Shown piece by piece: positions 34,323 through 43,684 of a stretch of DNA of 64,000 nucleotides. The number at the start of each line of letters is the position of its first letter. Position 1 is the first letter of the stretch. The notes below the pieces were generated by a model. The model made no database searches, had not been told where the DNA came from, and saw nothing but the letters and a program-made list of their open reading frames with translations. The DNA is from VXNE01 sp965200505 (GTDB taxonomy: Bacteria; Pseudomonadota; Gammaproteobacteria; Pseudomonadales; Azotimanducaceae): contig OZ241343.1 of NCBI GenBank assembly GCA_965200505.1, forward strand, positions 3,472,001-3,536,000, read 5' to 3'. The translations under genes and the position numbers were made by a program.

Positions 34323-35810
34323 ATGCCATTGCCACTCTTCATTGACGGCGAGTTCGTGGCCGGCGCCGGCGAGTGCCGGCCGGTGAAGAATCCGGCCACT
34401 CAAGCGGTGCTCACCGAAGTGCCGTTCGCCACACCGGGCGAAATCGACCGCGCCGTGGCCAGCGCCAAGGCCGCGTTCGAGGCTTGGCGGGACGTGCCGA
34501 CGCCGGAGCGCGCCCGGCTCATGCTCGATTACCAAGCGCTCCTGAAGCGCCGCCAAGACGACATCGCGCACACCCTGAGCCAAGAGACGGGCAAGACGTT
34601 CGCGGACGCCAAGGGCGAGCTGTGGCGCGGCATTGAAGTGGTCGAACACGCCTGCAACGTGGCGAACCTGACCATGGGCGAGATCGTGGAGAACGTGGCG
34701 CGCGGCATCGACACCTACAGCTTGGTGCAGCCGCTCGGCGTTTGCGCCGGCATCACGCCGTTCAACTTTCCGGCGATGATCCCGCTGTGGATGTTTCCGC
34801 TGGCCATCGCCTGCGGCAACGCGTTCGTGCTGAAGCCCTCCGAACAAGACCCCATGACGCCCAACCAGCTGGCGGAGCTGTTCTTGGAGGCCGGTGCGCC
34901 GCCGGGCCTCTTGCAAGTGGCGCACGGCGGCAAGGAACAGGTGGACGCGCTGCTCAGGCACCCGGATGTGCAGGCGGTCTCCTTCGTCGGCTCGGCGCCG
35001 GTGGCGGAACACGTCTATCGGGAGGGCACGAGGCACCTGAAGCGTGTGCAGGCGATGGCGGGGGCAAAGAACCACATGGTGGTGATGCCCGACGCCAACA
35101 AGGACGCCGTCGTCGATAACTTGGTGGCGGCATCCTGCGGCGCCGCCGGGCAACGTTGCATGGCCATCAGCGTGGCGGTGTTTGTCGGCGAGAGCGCAGC
35201 GTGGCTGCCGGCGGTGCGCGACGCCATGGCCGCGGTGCGGCCGGGGCCTTGGGATGACGAGGGCGCCGCCTACGGGCCCCAGATCACCCAAGCGGCCAAG
35301 GCGCGGGTGCTGGACTACATCGCCAAGGGCCGCGACGAGGGTGCGACGCTCCTGCTCGACGGCTCGAACTGCCCCGTCGCGGGTTATCCGGATGGCAATT
35401 GGGTCGGCCCCACGCTGTTTGCGGACGTCACGCCGGAAATGGCCATCTACCGAGACGAGATCTTTGGCCCGGTGCTGGTCTGCGCCGCGGTGGATACGCT
35501 CGACGAAGCCATCGCGCTGGTCAATGCGAATCCGTATGGCAACGGCGTGTCGCTCTTCACGTCGAGCGGCGCCGCGGCGCGCAAGTTCCAGCACCTGATC
35601 GACGTGGGCCAAGTGGGCATCAACGTACCCATCCCGGTGCCGCTGCCGTTCTTCTCGTTCACCGGCTGGAAGCGGTCATTCCTGGGCGATCAGCATGCCT
35701 ACGGCAAGCAGGCGGCGCGCTTCTACACCGAGACGAAGACCGTGACGGCGCGTTGGTTCGACGACGCCGCCACCGCTCCCAAGGCGGACATGACCATTCG
35801 GCTCGGCTGA
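34323..35810 (+). CDS. mmsA: CoA-acylating methylmalonate-semialdehyde dehydrogenase
   Basis: 495 residues. Aldehyde dehydrogenase fold with ITPFNFPAMIPLWMFPLAIA, VSFVGSAPVAEHVY and the catalytic cysteine in AAGQRCMAIS. It turns methylmalonate semialdehyde, NAD and CoA into propionyl-CoA in valine degradation. The start at 34323 is used because the conserved PLFIDGEFV begins there; ATG 34278, overlapping the ung stop, is also possible. First gene of a five-gene valine/isobutyrate operon. Confidence 0.94.
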   Translation: MPLPLFIDGEFVAGAGECRPVKNPATQAVLTEVPFATPGEIDRAVASAKAAFEAWRDVPTPERARLMLDYQALLKRRQDDIAHTLSQETGKTFADAKGELWRGIEVVEHACNVANLTMGEIVENVARGIDTYSLVQPLGVCAGITPFNFPAMIPLWMFPLAIACGNAFVLKPSEQDPMTPNQLAELFLEAGAPPGLLQVAHGGKEQVDALLRHPDVQAVSFVGSAPVAEHVYREGTRHLKRVQAMAGAKNHMVVMPDANKDAVVDNLVAASCGAAGQRCMAISVAVFVGESAAWLPAVRDAMAAVRPGPWDDEGAAYGPQITQAAKARVLDYIAKGRDEGATLLLDGSNCPVAGYPDGNWVGPTLFADVTPEMAIYRDEIFGPVLVCAAVDTLDEAIALVNANPYGNGVSLFTSSGAAARKFQHLIDVGQVGINVPIPVPLPFFSFTGWKRSFLGDQHAYGKQAARFYTETKTVTARWFDDAATAPKADMTIRLG

Positions 35811-36982
35811 TGGACTTCGCCCTCTCGGACGAACAACGCGCCATCCGCGACGCCGCCCGGCAGTTCGGCGAGCGCGAGCTGGCCCCCCATGCCGCCGCAT
35901 GGGACGCCGAGGGCACCTTTCCGAAGGACGTCATCGCCAAAGCGGGCGAACTGGGGCTGTGCGCCCTCTATGCGCCGGAAGCCGTGGGTGGCATGGGCCT
36001 CAAGCGCCTCGATTCCAGCCTCGTCTTCGAGGAGCTGGCGCGTGGCTGCACCTCCACCACCGCCTTCATCACCATTCACAACATGGCGCTTTGGATGATC
36101 GCCGAGTTTGGCGGCGCCGAGGCCATCGCCGAGTTCTGTCCCGCGCTCGCCACGGGGCGGCGCCTCGCCTCCTATTGCCTCACCGAGCCGGGCGCCGGCT
36201 CGGATGCCGCCGCCCTGGCCACCGTGGCGGAGAAGGATGGCGACTGCTACCGGCTGAGCGGCACCAAGGCATTCATATCCGGCGGCGGCGACAGCGACGT
36301 GCTGGTGGTGATGGCGCGGGTGAAGGACGCCGCCGGGCCGCGCCCCGGCGCCGCCGGCATCTCCAGTTTCGTCGTGCCGGCCGATGCGCCGGGCATCTCC
36401 TTCGGCCGCAACGAGGCCAAGATGGGCTGGAACAGCCAGCCCACGCGCCAGATCAACTTCGATGGCGTGGAGGTGCCGGCGGCGTTTCGCTTGGGCGCGG
36501 AAGGGGATGGGTTCAAGATCGCCATGCGCGGCCTCGATGGCGGGCGCATCAACATCGCCGCCTGTTCCGTGGGCACGGCGCAGGCCGCCATGGCGGCCGC
36601 CGCGGCCCATCTGCGCGAGCGCCGCCAGTTCGGCGCGCCACTCGCGTCCTTTCAAGCGCTGCGCTTCAAGCTGGCGGACATGGCCACGCACTTGGTCGCG
36701 GCGCGCCAGATGGTGCGCTTGGCCGCCTTCAAGTTGGACGCGGGAGATGCGGACGCCACGACCTACTGCGCAATGGCGAAGCGTTTCGCCACGGACGTTG
36801 GCTTCGAGGTTTGCAACGACGCGCTGCAGCTGCACGGCGGCTACGGCTATCTGCGCGAGTTCGGCATGGAGCGCCGGGTGCGTGACGTGCGCGTCCACCA
36901 GATATTGGAGGGCACCAACGAGGTGATGCGCGTGATCATCTCGCGCCGTCTCTTGCTCGAGGCAGCGACGGAACTCTTGTGA
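35810..36982 (+). CDS. Acyl-CoA dehydrogenase, probably isobutyryl-CoA dehydrogenase
   Basis: 390 residues. FAD-binding and catalytic motifs are CLTEPGAGSDAAA, KAFISGGGDSD and, near the end, LQLHGGYGYLREFGMER and HQILEGTNEVMRV. The context between mmsA and the crotonase genes points to the isobutyryl-CoA step (ACAD8-like). The ATG overlaps the mmsA stop by one base (TGATG). Confidence 0.92.
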   Translation: MDFALSDEQRAIRDAARQFGERELAPHAAAWDAEGTFPKDVIAKAGELGLCALYAPEAVGGMGLKRLDSSLVFEELARGCTSTTAFITIHNMALWMIAEFGGAEAIAEFCPALATGRRLASYCLTEPGAGSDAAALATVAEKDGDCYRLSGTKAFISGGGDSDVLVVMARVKDAAGPRPGAAGISSFVVPADAPGISFGRNEAKMGWNSQPTRQINFDGVEVPAAFRLGAEGDGFKIAMRGLDGGRINIAACSVGTAQAAMAAAAAHLRERRQFGAPLASFQALRFKLADMATHLVAARQMVRLAAFKLDAGDADATTYCAMAKRFATDVGFEVCNDALQLHGGYGYLREFGMERRVRDVRVHQILEGTNEVMRVIISRRLLLEAATELL

Positions 36983-37030
36983 AGCGGCTCCTTGGTAGCG
37001 GAATGGCAAGGTAAACAGTAAGGGGAAACA

Positions 37031-37819
37031 GTGATCGAATCGACTTCCGATCTCTTGCGCGTCACACGGCGCGGCCACACGGTGCTCGCCACCATCGACA
37101 ACCCACCCGCCAACACTTGGACGCCGGACAACCTCAACGGCCTGCGCGTGCTGGTGGAGGCGTGCGAGGCGGACAAGGACGTTTACGCCATCGTCATCAC
37201 CGGCGCCGGCGAGCGGTTCTTCTCCGCCGGCGCCGAGCTTTCGCTCTTTGCCGCCGGCGACAAGGGGGAAGCGCGGCGCATGGCGGAAGCGTTCGGCGCC
37301 GCGTTCGAGCGCTTGGCGGCGTTCCGGGGCGTCTCCGTCGCGGCCATCGACGGCTATGCGATGGGCGGCGGCTTGGAGTGTGCGCTGGCCTGCGACATCC
37401 GCATCGCGGCCAGCACCGCGACACTGGCGCTGCCGGAGGCTTCCGTGGGCCTGTTGCCGTGCGGCGGCGGCACCCAAAACCTCGCTTGGCTGGTGGGCGA
37501 AGGTTGGGCCAAGAGGATGATTCTGTGCGGCGAGCGGGTTGATGCGGCGACGGCGGAACGCATCGGCTTGGTGGAAGAGGTGGTCGGGAAGGGCGAGGCG
37601 CAAACCGCGGCGCTTGAGTTGGCGGAGCGGGTGGGGGGCCAGAGCCCGCCAGCCGTGGCTGCGAGCAAGCGGCTCATACAGTTGGCGCGCTCCTCCCCCA
37701 TCGCGGGTTCCTATGCGCCGGAGCGGCAGGCGTTCGTGGACCTCTTCGACACCGCGGACCAAACCGAGGGCGTCAATGCCTTCCTTGAGAAGCGCCCGCC
37801 GCGTTGGGTCAACGGCTGA
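37031..37819 (+). CDS. Enoyl-CoA hydratase, valine pathway
   Basis: 262 residues from GTG 37031. Crotonase-fold motifs: ITGAGERFFSAGAELSLF (oxyanion loop), AIDGYAMGGGLECALACDI and LPEASVGLLPCGGGTQ with the second glutamate region. Probably hydrates methacrylyl-CoA. GGGGAAACA precedes the start. Its stop overlaps the next ATG by one base. Confidence 0.9.
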   Translation: MIESTSDLLRVTRRGHTVLATIDNPPANTWTPDNLNGLRVLVEACEADKDVYAIVITGAGERFFSAGAELSLFAAGDKGEARRMAEAFGAAFERLAAFRGVSVAAIDGYAMGGGLECALACDIRIAASTATLALPEASVGLLPCGGGTQNLAWLVGEGWAKRMILCGERVDAATAERIGLVEEVVGKGEAQTAALELAERVGGQSPPAVAASKRLIQLARSSPIAGSYAPERQAFVDLFDTADQTEGVNAFLEKRPPRWVNG

Positions 37820-38901
37820 TGGCGGATGACTTGACGATTCTCTTCGACGAGTGCGCCGTGCGGGGCGGTGGCGCCATCGGCGTCGCCACGCTCAACTCCC
37901 CGGCCACGTTGAACGCCCTGTCCACCGACATGGCGCTGGCGCTGCACCGCCAGTTGGGGCGGTGGGCGGCGCGGGAGGACATCGTCGTCGTGCTGCTGCG
38001 AGGCGCCGGTGAGCGGGCCTTCTGCGCCGGTGGTGACATTCAGGACCTGCATCGGGCGATGGCGAAAAACCACGCGGCCGGCGCGTGGGTGGACGATGGG
38101 CCAGATCGGTTCTTCGAGGCCGAGTATCGGGTCGATTACAGCGTCCATCGCTTCCCCAAGCCCATCGTCGCGTTCGGCCGCGGCTTCGTGATGGGGGGTG
38201 GGCTCGGTCTGTTCTCCGCGTCGAGTGTGCGACTGGTCACGCCCACGACCCGCATCGCCATGCCGGAAGTGACCATCGGCCTTTTCCCGGACGCCGGCGC
38301 CACTTGGATTCTGCGTAACCTGCCCATGCCGGTGGGGCTTTTCATGGGTGCCACCGGCTGTCGCATCGGCGCCGCGGACGCGCTGCGCCTCGGCCTCGCC
38401 ACCCATGTCATCGCCGCCGATTGCGACCCGCTGGCCGCTTTGGTGGAAGCCGGGGGGAACCCGGCCGCGGCGTTTGGCGGCCTTGCCCCGGCGGTGGCGG
38501 AAGGCGATCTCGCGGCCCTTGAGCCGGTGTTGCGAGAGCGCATCAAAGCGATTCCCGCCGATGCGCGCGTGGCGCGGGAGACGCTGGGCGCCTTGGCCGG
38601 CGCCGGCGAGTTCGCTGACCGGGCGTTGGCCACCTTACGCGACGGTTGCCCCACCTCCATCGGCATCGTCTGCGAGCAGTTGCGCCGCGCCCCGGCGTTG
38701 ACTTTGGAGGATTGCTTTCGGCTGGAGATGACCTTGGCCGGCAACTGCGCGCGTTTCGCGGACTTCGCGGAAGGCGTGCGCGCCCGCATCATCGACAAGG
38801 ACGGCGCACCGCGTTGGCACGACGGCGACCAAGCCCATGTGCTGGCGCACTTTGAGGCACCATGGCCAACGAACCCATTGGCGGATTTGGGGAGGCATTG
38901 A
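37819..38901 (+). CDS. 3-hydroxyisobutyryl-CoA hydrolase
   Basis: 360 residues. Longer than a hydratase, with the HIBCH-type features: LRGAGERAFCAGGDIQDLH, GFVMGGGLGLFSASSVRL, PEVTIGLFPDAGATWIL and a C-terminal extension with LTLEDCFRLEMTLA and DFAEGVRARIIDKDGAPRW. It hydrolyses 3-hydroxyisobutyryl-CoA to the free acid before MmsB. Confidence 0.92.
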   Translation: MADDLTILFDECAVRGGGAIGVATLNSPATLNALSTDMALALHRQLGRWAAREDIVVVLLRGAGERAFCAGGDIQDLHRAMAKNHAAGAWVDDGPDRFFEAEYRVDYSVHRFPKPIVAFGRGFVMGGGLGLFSASSVRLVTPTTRIAMPEVTIGLFPDAGATWILRNLPMPVGLFMGATGCRIGAADALRLGLATHVIAADCDPLAALVEAGGNPAAAFGGLAPAVAEGDLAALEPVLRERIKAIPADARVARETLGALAGAGEFADRALATLRDGCPTSIGIVCEQLRRAPALTLEDCFRLEMTLAGNCARFADFAEGVRARIIDKDGAPRWHDGDQAHVLAHFEAPWPTNPLADLGRH

Positions 38902-38903
38902 CC

Positions 38904-39803
38904 ATGCGCATCGGTTTCATCGGCGTCGGCAACATGGGGGGGCCGATGGCGCGCAACCTGGCGCAAGGCAACCATGCGGTGTGTGCCTACGACTTGGACG
39001 CTGAGCGCTTGGCGGCGGTCGGCACGGCGGGTGCGGTGGTGGCGGATTCGGCGGTGGACGCCGCGACCGGCGCCGATGTGGTCATCACCATGTTGCCGGC
39101 CAGCGAGCATGTGCGGCGGCTCTACCTGGACGATGGCTTGCTGGCCGCCATCGCGCCCTCCGCCATCGCCATCGACTGTTCCACCATCGCGCCCGCCACG
39201 GCGCGTGCGGTGGCCGCCCAAGCGGCGGAACGGAGCATCGAGATGCTGGACGCGCCAGTGTCCGGTGGCACCGCCGGCGCTGAACAGGGCACGTTGACGT
39301 TCATGGTGGGCGGCGCGGCGGCGACGCTGGAGCGGGTTCGGCCGGTGTTCGAGCGCATGGGCGCCAACATCTTCCATGCCGGCGCCGCCGGTGCCGGGCA
39401 GACGGCCAAGATGTGCAACAACCTACTCCTCGCCGCGCAGATGGCGGCCACCGCCGAAGCGTTGGCATTGGGCGTCGCCAACGGCCTGGACGCGGCGACG
39501 CTGTCCGAGATCATGCGCAAATCGTCCGGCGGCAACTGGCCTTTGAACGTCTATAACCCTTGGCCCGGCGTCATGGATGGCGCGCCGGCCGGCCGCGGCT
39601 ACCGGGGCGGCTTCGCCGTGGACTTGATGATTAAGGACCTCAATCTCGCGTTGGACGCAGCGGCGGATGCCGGTGTGCCCACGGCCCTGGGCGCCTTGGC
39701 GCGGAACCTCTACGCCACGCATCGGCGCCAGAACGACGCCGGCGGGCTGGATTTCTCCAGCATCCTCAGGTTGGTCGCGCCCGACGCCGAGCCCGGGGGT
39801 TAA
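38904..39803 (+). CDS. mmsB: 3-hydroxyisobutyrate dehydrogenase
   Basis: 299 residues from ATG 38904. Rossmann motif MRIGFIGVGNMGGPMARNLA, substrate-binding DAPVSGGTAGAEQGTLTFMV and the catalytic-lysine helix GAGQTAKMCNNLL. It oxidises 3-hydroxyisobutyrate to methylmalonate semialdehyde, the substrate of MmsA at the head of the operon. An upstream in-frame ATG (38862) lies inside the previous gene. Confidence 0.95.
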   Translation: MRIGFIGVGNMGGPMARNLAQGNHAVCAYDLDAERLAAVGTAGAVVADSAVDAATGADVVITMLPASEHVRRLYLDDGLLAAIAPSAIAIDCSTIAPATARAVAAQAAERSIEMLDAPVSGGTAGAEQGTLTFMVGGAAATLERVRPVFERMGANIFHAGAAGAGQTAKMCNNLLLAAQMAATAEALALGVANGLDAATLSEIMRKSSGGNWPLNVYNPWPGVMDGAPAGRGYRGGFAVDLMIKDLNLALDAAADAGVPTALGALARNLYATHRRQNDAGGLDFSSILRLVAPDAEPGG

Positions 39804-39854
39804 GCGGCTATACTCCGGGCCTTTACGGTCGAACGATACGGTGTGGGGGACGGC

Positions 39855-40763
39855 ATGAGCGAAGTGGCGGAAGCGACGGAAATGGCGGAAACGGCAAGAC
39901 CGGCCCAAAAGGTCGAAGCGAAGCGCATGGAAATTCCCACGGCCACGCGCCAGCCCTTCGACTTGGACGAGGAACTGGCCGGCAAGATCAGGGCGCTGGG
40001 CCTTGAGGGGACGGTGCGGCAACTGCAGGAGGAGGGTTACGGCTACATCCACGATGTCGCGGGCGCCGATTTCAATGCGCGTTTGCGGGAAGCGCTGCTG
40101 CGCGTCTCGAAGGATGGAATGGACGCCGGCGAGGCCGGCTACGGCGCCAACATGCTGTTGGACAAGGATCCGGCGATCACCGAGGCGGTGCTCAACCCCA
40201 AGATCCTCGCCATCGTCGAAGTGATGTGCGGCAAGGGCGCCCTCATCACGCAGGTGGCGTCTTCCGTGAAGCCGCCGGGCGGCCCGCAACTCGGGCTCCA
40301 TGCGGACCAGAACTGGACGCCGGCGCCGTTTCCGGTACACAACCAACTGGTCACCTTCTGCTGGGCCACGGATGAGTTCAACAAGGAAAACGGCTCAACC
40401 CGGGTGGTTCCCAAGTCGCATCTGCTGGCGCGACACCCCACCACGGAAGAAGCGGCGGCGGCCGAAGGCGTGATAGCCACCGAATGTCCGGCCGGCTCCG
40501 CGGTCGTCTGGGGCGGCGCCACTTGGCATGGGAGCGCGTCGCGCACCAACCCGGGCGAGCGGGTGGTGGTACACATCAGCTACGCGCGCTTGGCGATGCG
40601 CCCCATCGAGAACTACGACCATCTGGATGACGAGTGGCTGGCCGACCAACCTTACGAGATGCGGGTGCTGCTCGGCCGGGAGGATTTCCTGAACAGCCGC
40701 CGAGGCGCCCACGCCGGCGGCCACGAAGCCTTGGCGCGCACCTTCACTTGGGCGAAGACCTAA
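39855..40763 (+). CDS. Phytanoyl-CoA dioxygenase (PhyH)-family 2OG-Fe(II) oxygenase
   Basis: 302 residues. The HxD iron motif is in LGLHADQNWTPAPF, the distal histidine in GGATWHGSASRTN and the 2-oxoglutarate arginine near NPGERVVVHISYARLAM. The N-terminal 40 residues are charged and low-complexity. The substrate is unknown; PhyH relatives are abundant in marine proteobacteria. A TATACT -10 box lies at 39809-39814, so it is probably transcribed separately from mmsB. Confidence 0.88.
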   Translation: MSEVAEATEMAETARPAQKVEAKRMEIPTATRQPFDLDEELAGKIRALGLEGTVRQLQEEGYGYIHDVAGADFNARLREALLRVSKDGMDAGEAGYGANMLLDKDPAITEAVLNPKILAIVEVMCGKGALITQVASSVKPPGGPQLGLHADQNWTPAPFPVHNQLVTFCWATDEFNKENGSTRVVPKSHLLARHPTTEEAAAAEGVIATECPAGSAVVWGGATWHGSASRTNPGERVVVHISYARLAMRPIENYDHLDDEWLADQPYEMRVLLGREDFLNSRRGAHAGGHEALARTFTWAKT

Positions 40764-40808
40764 GCGCTTCGTCGCCGGGGGTGCGCCGCGGCGGGATGCC
40801 ATGAGGCC

Positions 40809-41870
40809 GTGGATCCCGTCTCGCAAGCGACGTTCGGCGCGCTCGTGGCCCATGCCGGGGCCGGTCGCCAACTCGGCGTCCGCGCCCTCGCGGTGGGCGC
40901 GGGTGCCGGCGCCCTGCCGGACATCGACGTCCTGTTCTCCATTGGCGGGGACTACTTTGATGCGCTGGTAAGCCATCGCGGCATCACCCATTCCGTGTTC
41001 TTCGCGCCCGTCGTCGGGCCGCTGTTGGGCTGGGCGGCGTGGCGCATCGAGGGCCGTGGCGATGGGGGGCGGCTCCGGCTTTGGATGCTCGCCCTCACCG
41101 CGGCCCTGTGGTCGCATCCGATCCTCGACGTGATGACGCCCTACGGCACGCAACTCCTGTTGCCGTTCTCGAACGCCCGTTTCGCCATCGATGCGATGCC
41201 CATCATCGACCCGGCGTTCACGCTCATCCTGCTCGTCGGCGCCATCGCCGTTTGGCGGCGGCCAACGCGCCGGGTGGTGCCGGCGGCGGCCCTCGCGCTC
41301 TCCTTCGGCTACATCGGTTATGCGTGGACGTTGAACGAAGCGGCGGTGGAAGCCGCTCGGCACCAACTGGCAGCCGCGCAAGTCGAGCCCGTGCAGGTGG
41401 CGGCGTTCCCGACCGTGTTGCAGATCCACTGGCGCCGGGTCGTGGCGCGCACACCGGACGAGGTGCGGGCGGGCTTCGTTTCGACGTGGCGGCCGTGCCC
41501 CATCGAGTGGGGCGTGGCGCCGCGTCCGGCGCTCGATGCGGTGGCCGCTTGGCGCGACACGCGGGAAGGCCGCATCTTCGACTGGTTCACGCTGGGCTGG
41601 GTGCTGCATTGGCGAACGCCCACCAGCATCCATGCGGCGGATTTGCGGTACGGCTTCACCGCGGACCCGCGGGTGAGCGTGTTCACGGCGCAAGCGGAGG
41701 TGGACGCCTCGGGCGTGATGCGCGTGGCTGGGGGCCGCACCCAACCCGGCCGCGGCGAGCTAGGGCTGGGGGCGCTGTTCAGGCAGGCATACCCGGCCGA
41801 CTGTCAAGCCGTGAAGAACGCCAGCACCGTCCAGCCAACCGAGGCCAGGCCAGCCGCCACGGACGCTTGA
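40809..41870 (+). CDS. Membrane-bound metal-dependent hydrolase (DUF457, YdjM-like)
   Basis: 353 residues from GTG 40809. Conserved early motifs are DPVSQATFGALVAHA, ALPDIDVL and SHRGITHSVFFAP, the putative metal site of DUF457/YdjM proteins; WSHPILDVMTPYGTQLLLP follows, with several transmembrane helices. The biological substrate is not known. The C-terminal half is soluble. The 3' end overlaps the convergent antiporter gene by 67 bases. Confidence 0.87.
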   Translation: MDPVSQATFGALVAHAGAGRQLGVRALAVGAGAGALPDIDVLFSIGGDYFDALVSHRGITHSVFFAPVVGPLLGWAAWRIEGRGDGGRLRLWMLALTAALWSHPILDVMTPYGTQLLLPFSNARFAIDAMPIIDPAFTLILLVGAIAVWRRPTRRVVPAAALALSFGYIGYAWTLNEAAVEAARHQLAAAQVEPVQVAAFPTVLQIHWRRVVARTPDEVRAGFVSTWRPCPIEWGVAPRPALDAVAAWRDTREGRIFDWFTLGWVLHWRTPTSIHAADLRYGFTADPRVSVFTAQAEVDASGVMRVAGGRTQPGRGELGLGALFRQAYPADCQAVKNASTVQPTEARPAATDA

Positions 41871-43537
41871 GGAATCTGCGTCTTGATGTGATCCATCAGG
41901 TCGCAGCCGGTGCAGACGGAGCTCAGCACCGATGTGTCGGAAATCGGCGAGCACTGGTCGCCATAGACGCTGCCATCCATCACCGCGGCGAAGCAGAGCG
42001 TCATGAACAACTCCGGATGTGCCAGCCCTTGGGACGTGGCCACCGCCCAAGCGAGCGGCATCGCCAAGGGAAACGCCACGGCGTAGGTGCCCCAACTGGT
42101 GCCGGTGGAGAAGGCGACGATCATGGTGAGCACTTGCAGCAGCACCGGCAGGATGAACCACGGCAGCGCTTCACCCAACAGCTCCACGAGGAACACGCCG
42201 CCGCCGGTTTCGTTGCTGATGCCACCGATGGTGATGGCGAGGATCAGAATCACGGAACCGAGCACCACGCCCTTGATGCCGTCGTGGAAGCCGGACACGA
42301 GGTCCTTGAGCGACATGCCCTTCACCAAGGCCGTGGCGGCGGCGATGACGAGGGCCGCGCCGAACGCCCAATGCACGTTGGGCGAGCCAGTGGCCACGAA
42401 CGTGCCGACGGCTATGGCGATCAAGGCGCCGAGCGGCACGAAGAACTCCAGGATGTGCGGCGAGTAGCCCTCCGGCACGTTCGCTCCGCGCAGTTCCCGG
42501 GATGCCAGCGGCTCGGCGTCCGGCGCGTCCAGCGCCCCGGTGGTGCGGGCCCGCTGCATGGCGGCGCCGAGTTGCCTGCCCAGGAAGAGCGGCTTCTCGA
42601 TGCTGAGCAGGAACGTGCCCAGCACGGCGAAAATGGCGTAGAAGCAGAACGGCACGCTCTGGAAGAAGAACGCGATGCGATCCGCCTCGGTGGCGAGGAA
42701 GCTGACGCCGGAGACGAAGATGAACGCCTGCACATAGCCGGGCCAGGCGTTGAAGGCCAACTGCGAAGCGATGGGCGAGGCGGTGGAATCGACGATGTAG
42801 GCCAGCTCTTCGTGGGCGACGCGCTCCTTGTCCGCGATCGGGCGCACCGTGGTGCCGACCAGCACGGTGCTCACGGTGCCGCCTTGGAAGAAGATGACGC
42901 CCAGCCCCCAAGCCACCAGCTTCGCCGAGCGCGGCCCGCGCACAAACCGCGCCGTCATGAACTCGGCGAACGCCAGCGCCGCGCCGGTGCGGGACCAAAC
43001 GCCCATCAGGCCGCCGAGCAGCCAGAGGTAGAGCAGCAGCACACCGGCCGCGCTGGTGGTGGCCAAGGAGGGAATGAGCACGTCGCCGCTCAAGTCGTAA
43101 AGCCCCAAGATGAGTGCGCCGGACACGATGCCGCCGAGCAGGGAAGTCACCGGCTCCTTGTTGATCCAGCACAGCAGCACCGCGGTGAGCGCCGGCAAGA
43201 GCGACCAGAAGCCCCAATGGCGCTGGGGCTTGAGCTGGTGGTAGATCGTCTCGCCGGCGGCGTCAGTCTCCCAGACGAACTCCTCGTCCACGGGCGCGGC
43301 GCCGCCCCAAGCATCGCTCGCCTCTGGACGTAACTGCGCCTCGTCGATGTGGATGGCGTGGAACGGGATGCGCTCGCCTTCCCGAACGTAGTGCAACGCA
43401 CCGCCGGCGCCACGCTCGGCATCCAGCGTGATGCGCTCGACGGACCAAGTGGGGTGTACTTGGGCGCCGATGAAGGCGGAAGCGATCATGGCCACGGCGA
43501 GCACCGCGAACTTCCGCACACTCAAACCCAATCGCAT
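41804..43537 (-). CDS. NhaC-family sodium/proton antiporter-like transporter
   Basis: 577 residues with about a dozen transmembrane helices. An N-terminal hydrophobic segment precedes a ~75-residue soluble insertion. Then come WGFWSLLPALTAVLLCWINK, VTSLLGGIVSGALILGL, FSTGTSWGTYAVAFPLAMPL and SVYGDQCSPISDTSVLSS, the last two being typical of NhaC transporters. It probably exchanges sodium for protons or an organic solute. The large soluble insertion near the N-terminus is unusual. The gene stands alone. Confidence 0.9.
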   Translation of the reverse strand: MRLGLSVRKFAVLAVAMIASAFIGAQVHPTWSVERITLDAERGAGGALHYVREGERIPFHAIHIDEAQLRPEASDAWGGAAPVDEEFVWETDAAGETIYHQLKPQRHWGFWSLLPALTAVLLCWINKEPVTSLLGGIVSGALILGLYDLSGDVLIPSLATTSAAGVLLLYLWLLGGLMGVWSRTGAALAFAEFMTARFVRGPRSAKLVAWGLGVIFFQGGTVSTVLVGTTVRPIADKERVAHEELAYIVDSTASPIASQLAFNAWPGYVQAFIFVSGVSFLATEADRIAFFFQSVPFCFYAIFAVLGTFLLSIEKPLFLGRQLGAAMQRARTTGALDAPDAEPLASRELRGANVPEGYSPHILEFFVPLGALIAIAVGTFVATGSPNVHWAFGAALVIAAATALVKGMSLKDLVSGFHDGIKGVVLGSVILILAITIGGISNETGGGVFLVELLGEALPWFILPVLLQVLTMIVAFSTGTSWGTYAVAFPLAMPLAWAVATSQGLAHPELFMTLCFAAVMDGSVYGDQCSPISDTSVLSSVCTGCDLMDHIKTQIPQASVAAGLASVGWTVLAFFTA

Positions 43538-43684
43538 GGGAACTCCCGTAAATTGGCGGTGGCTGGCGTCACCATGCTCAAGGGCGCCCCCCGTTGGCCA
43601 TTGGCGCCCGCCATCGATTCAAGCCCGGCATGATAGCCGTTCGGCGGCCGCCCTTGCCGACCCCTCGCTAGCGCGTCGGGCCGC

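Noticed and set aside
35723..37762. 679-residue minus-strand open frame opposite the acyl-CoA dehydrogenase and hydratase
   Set aside because: It is an antisense shadow of two well-identified genes.
41039..43333. 764-residue plus-strand open frame opposite the NhaC-like transporter
   Set aside because: It is rich in Arg, His, Glu and Gly without a fold, and spans two real genes on other frames.
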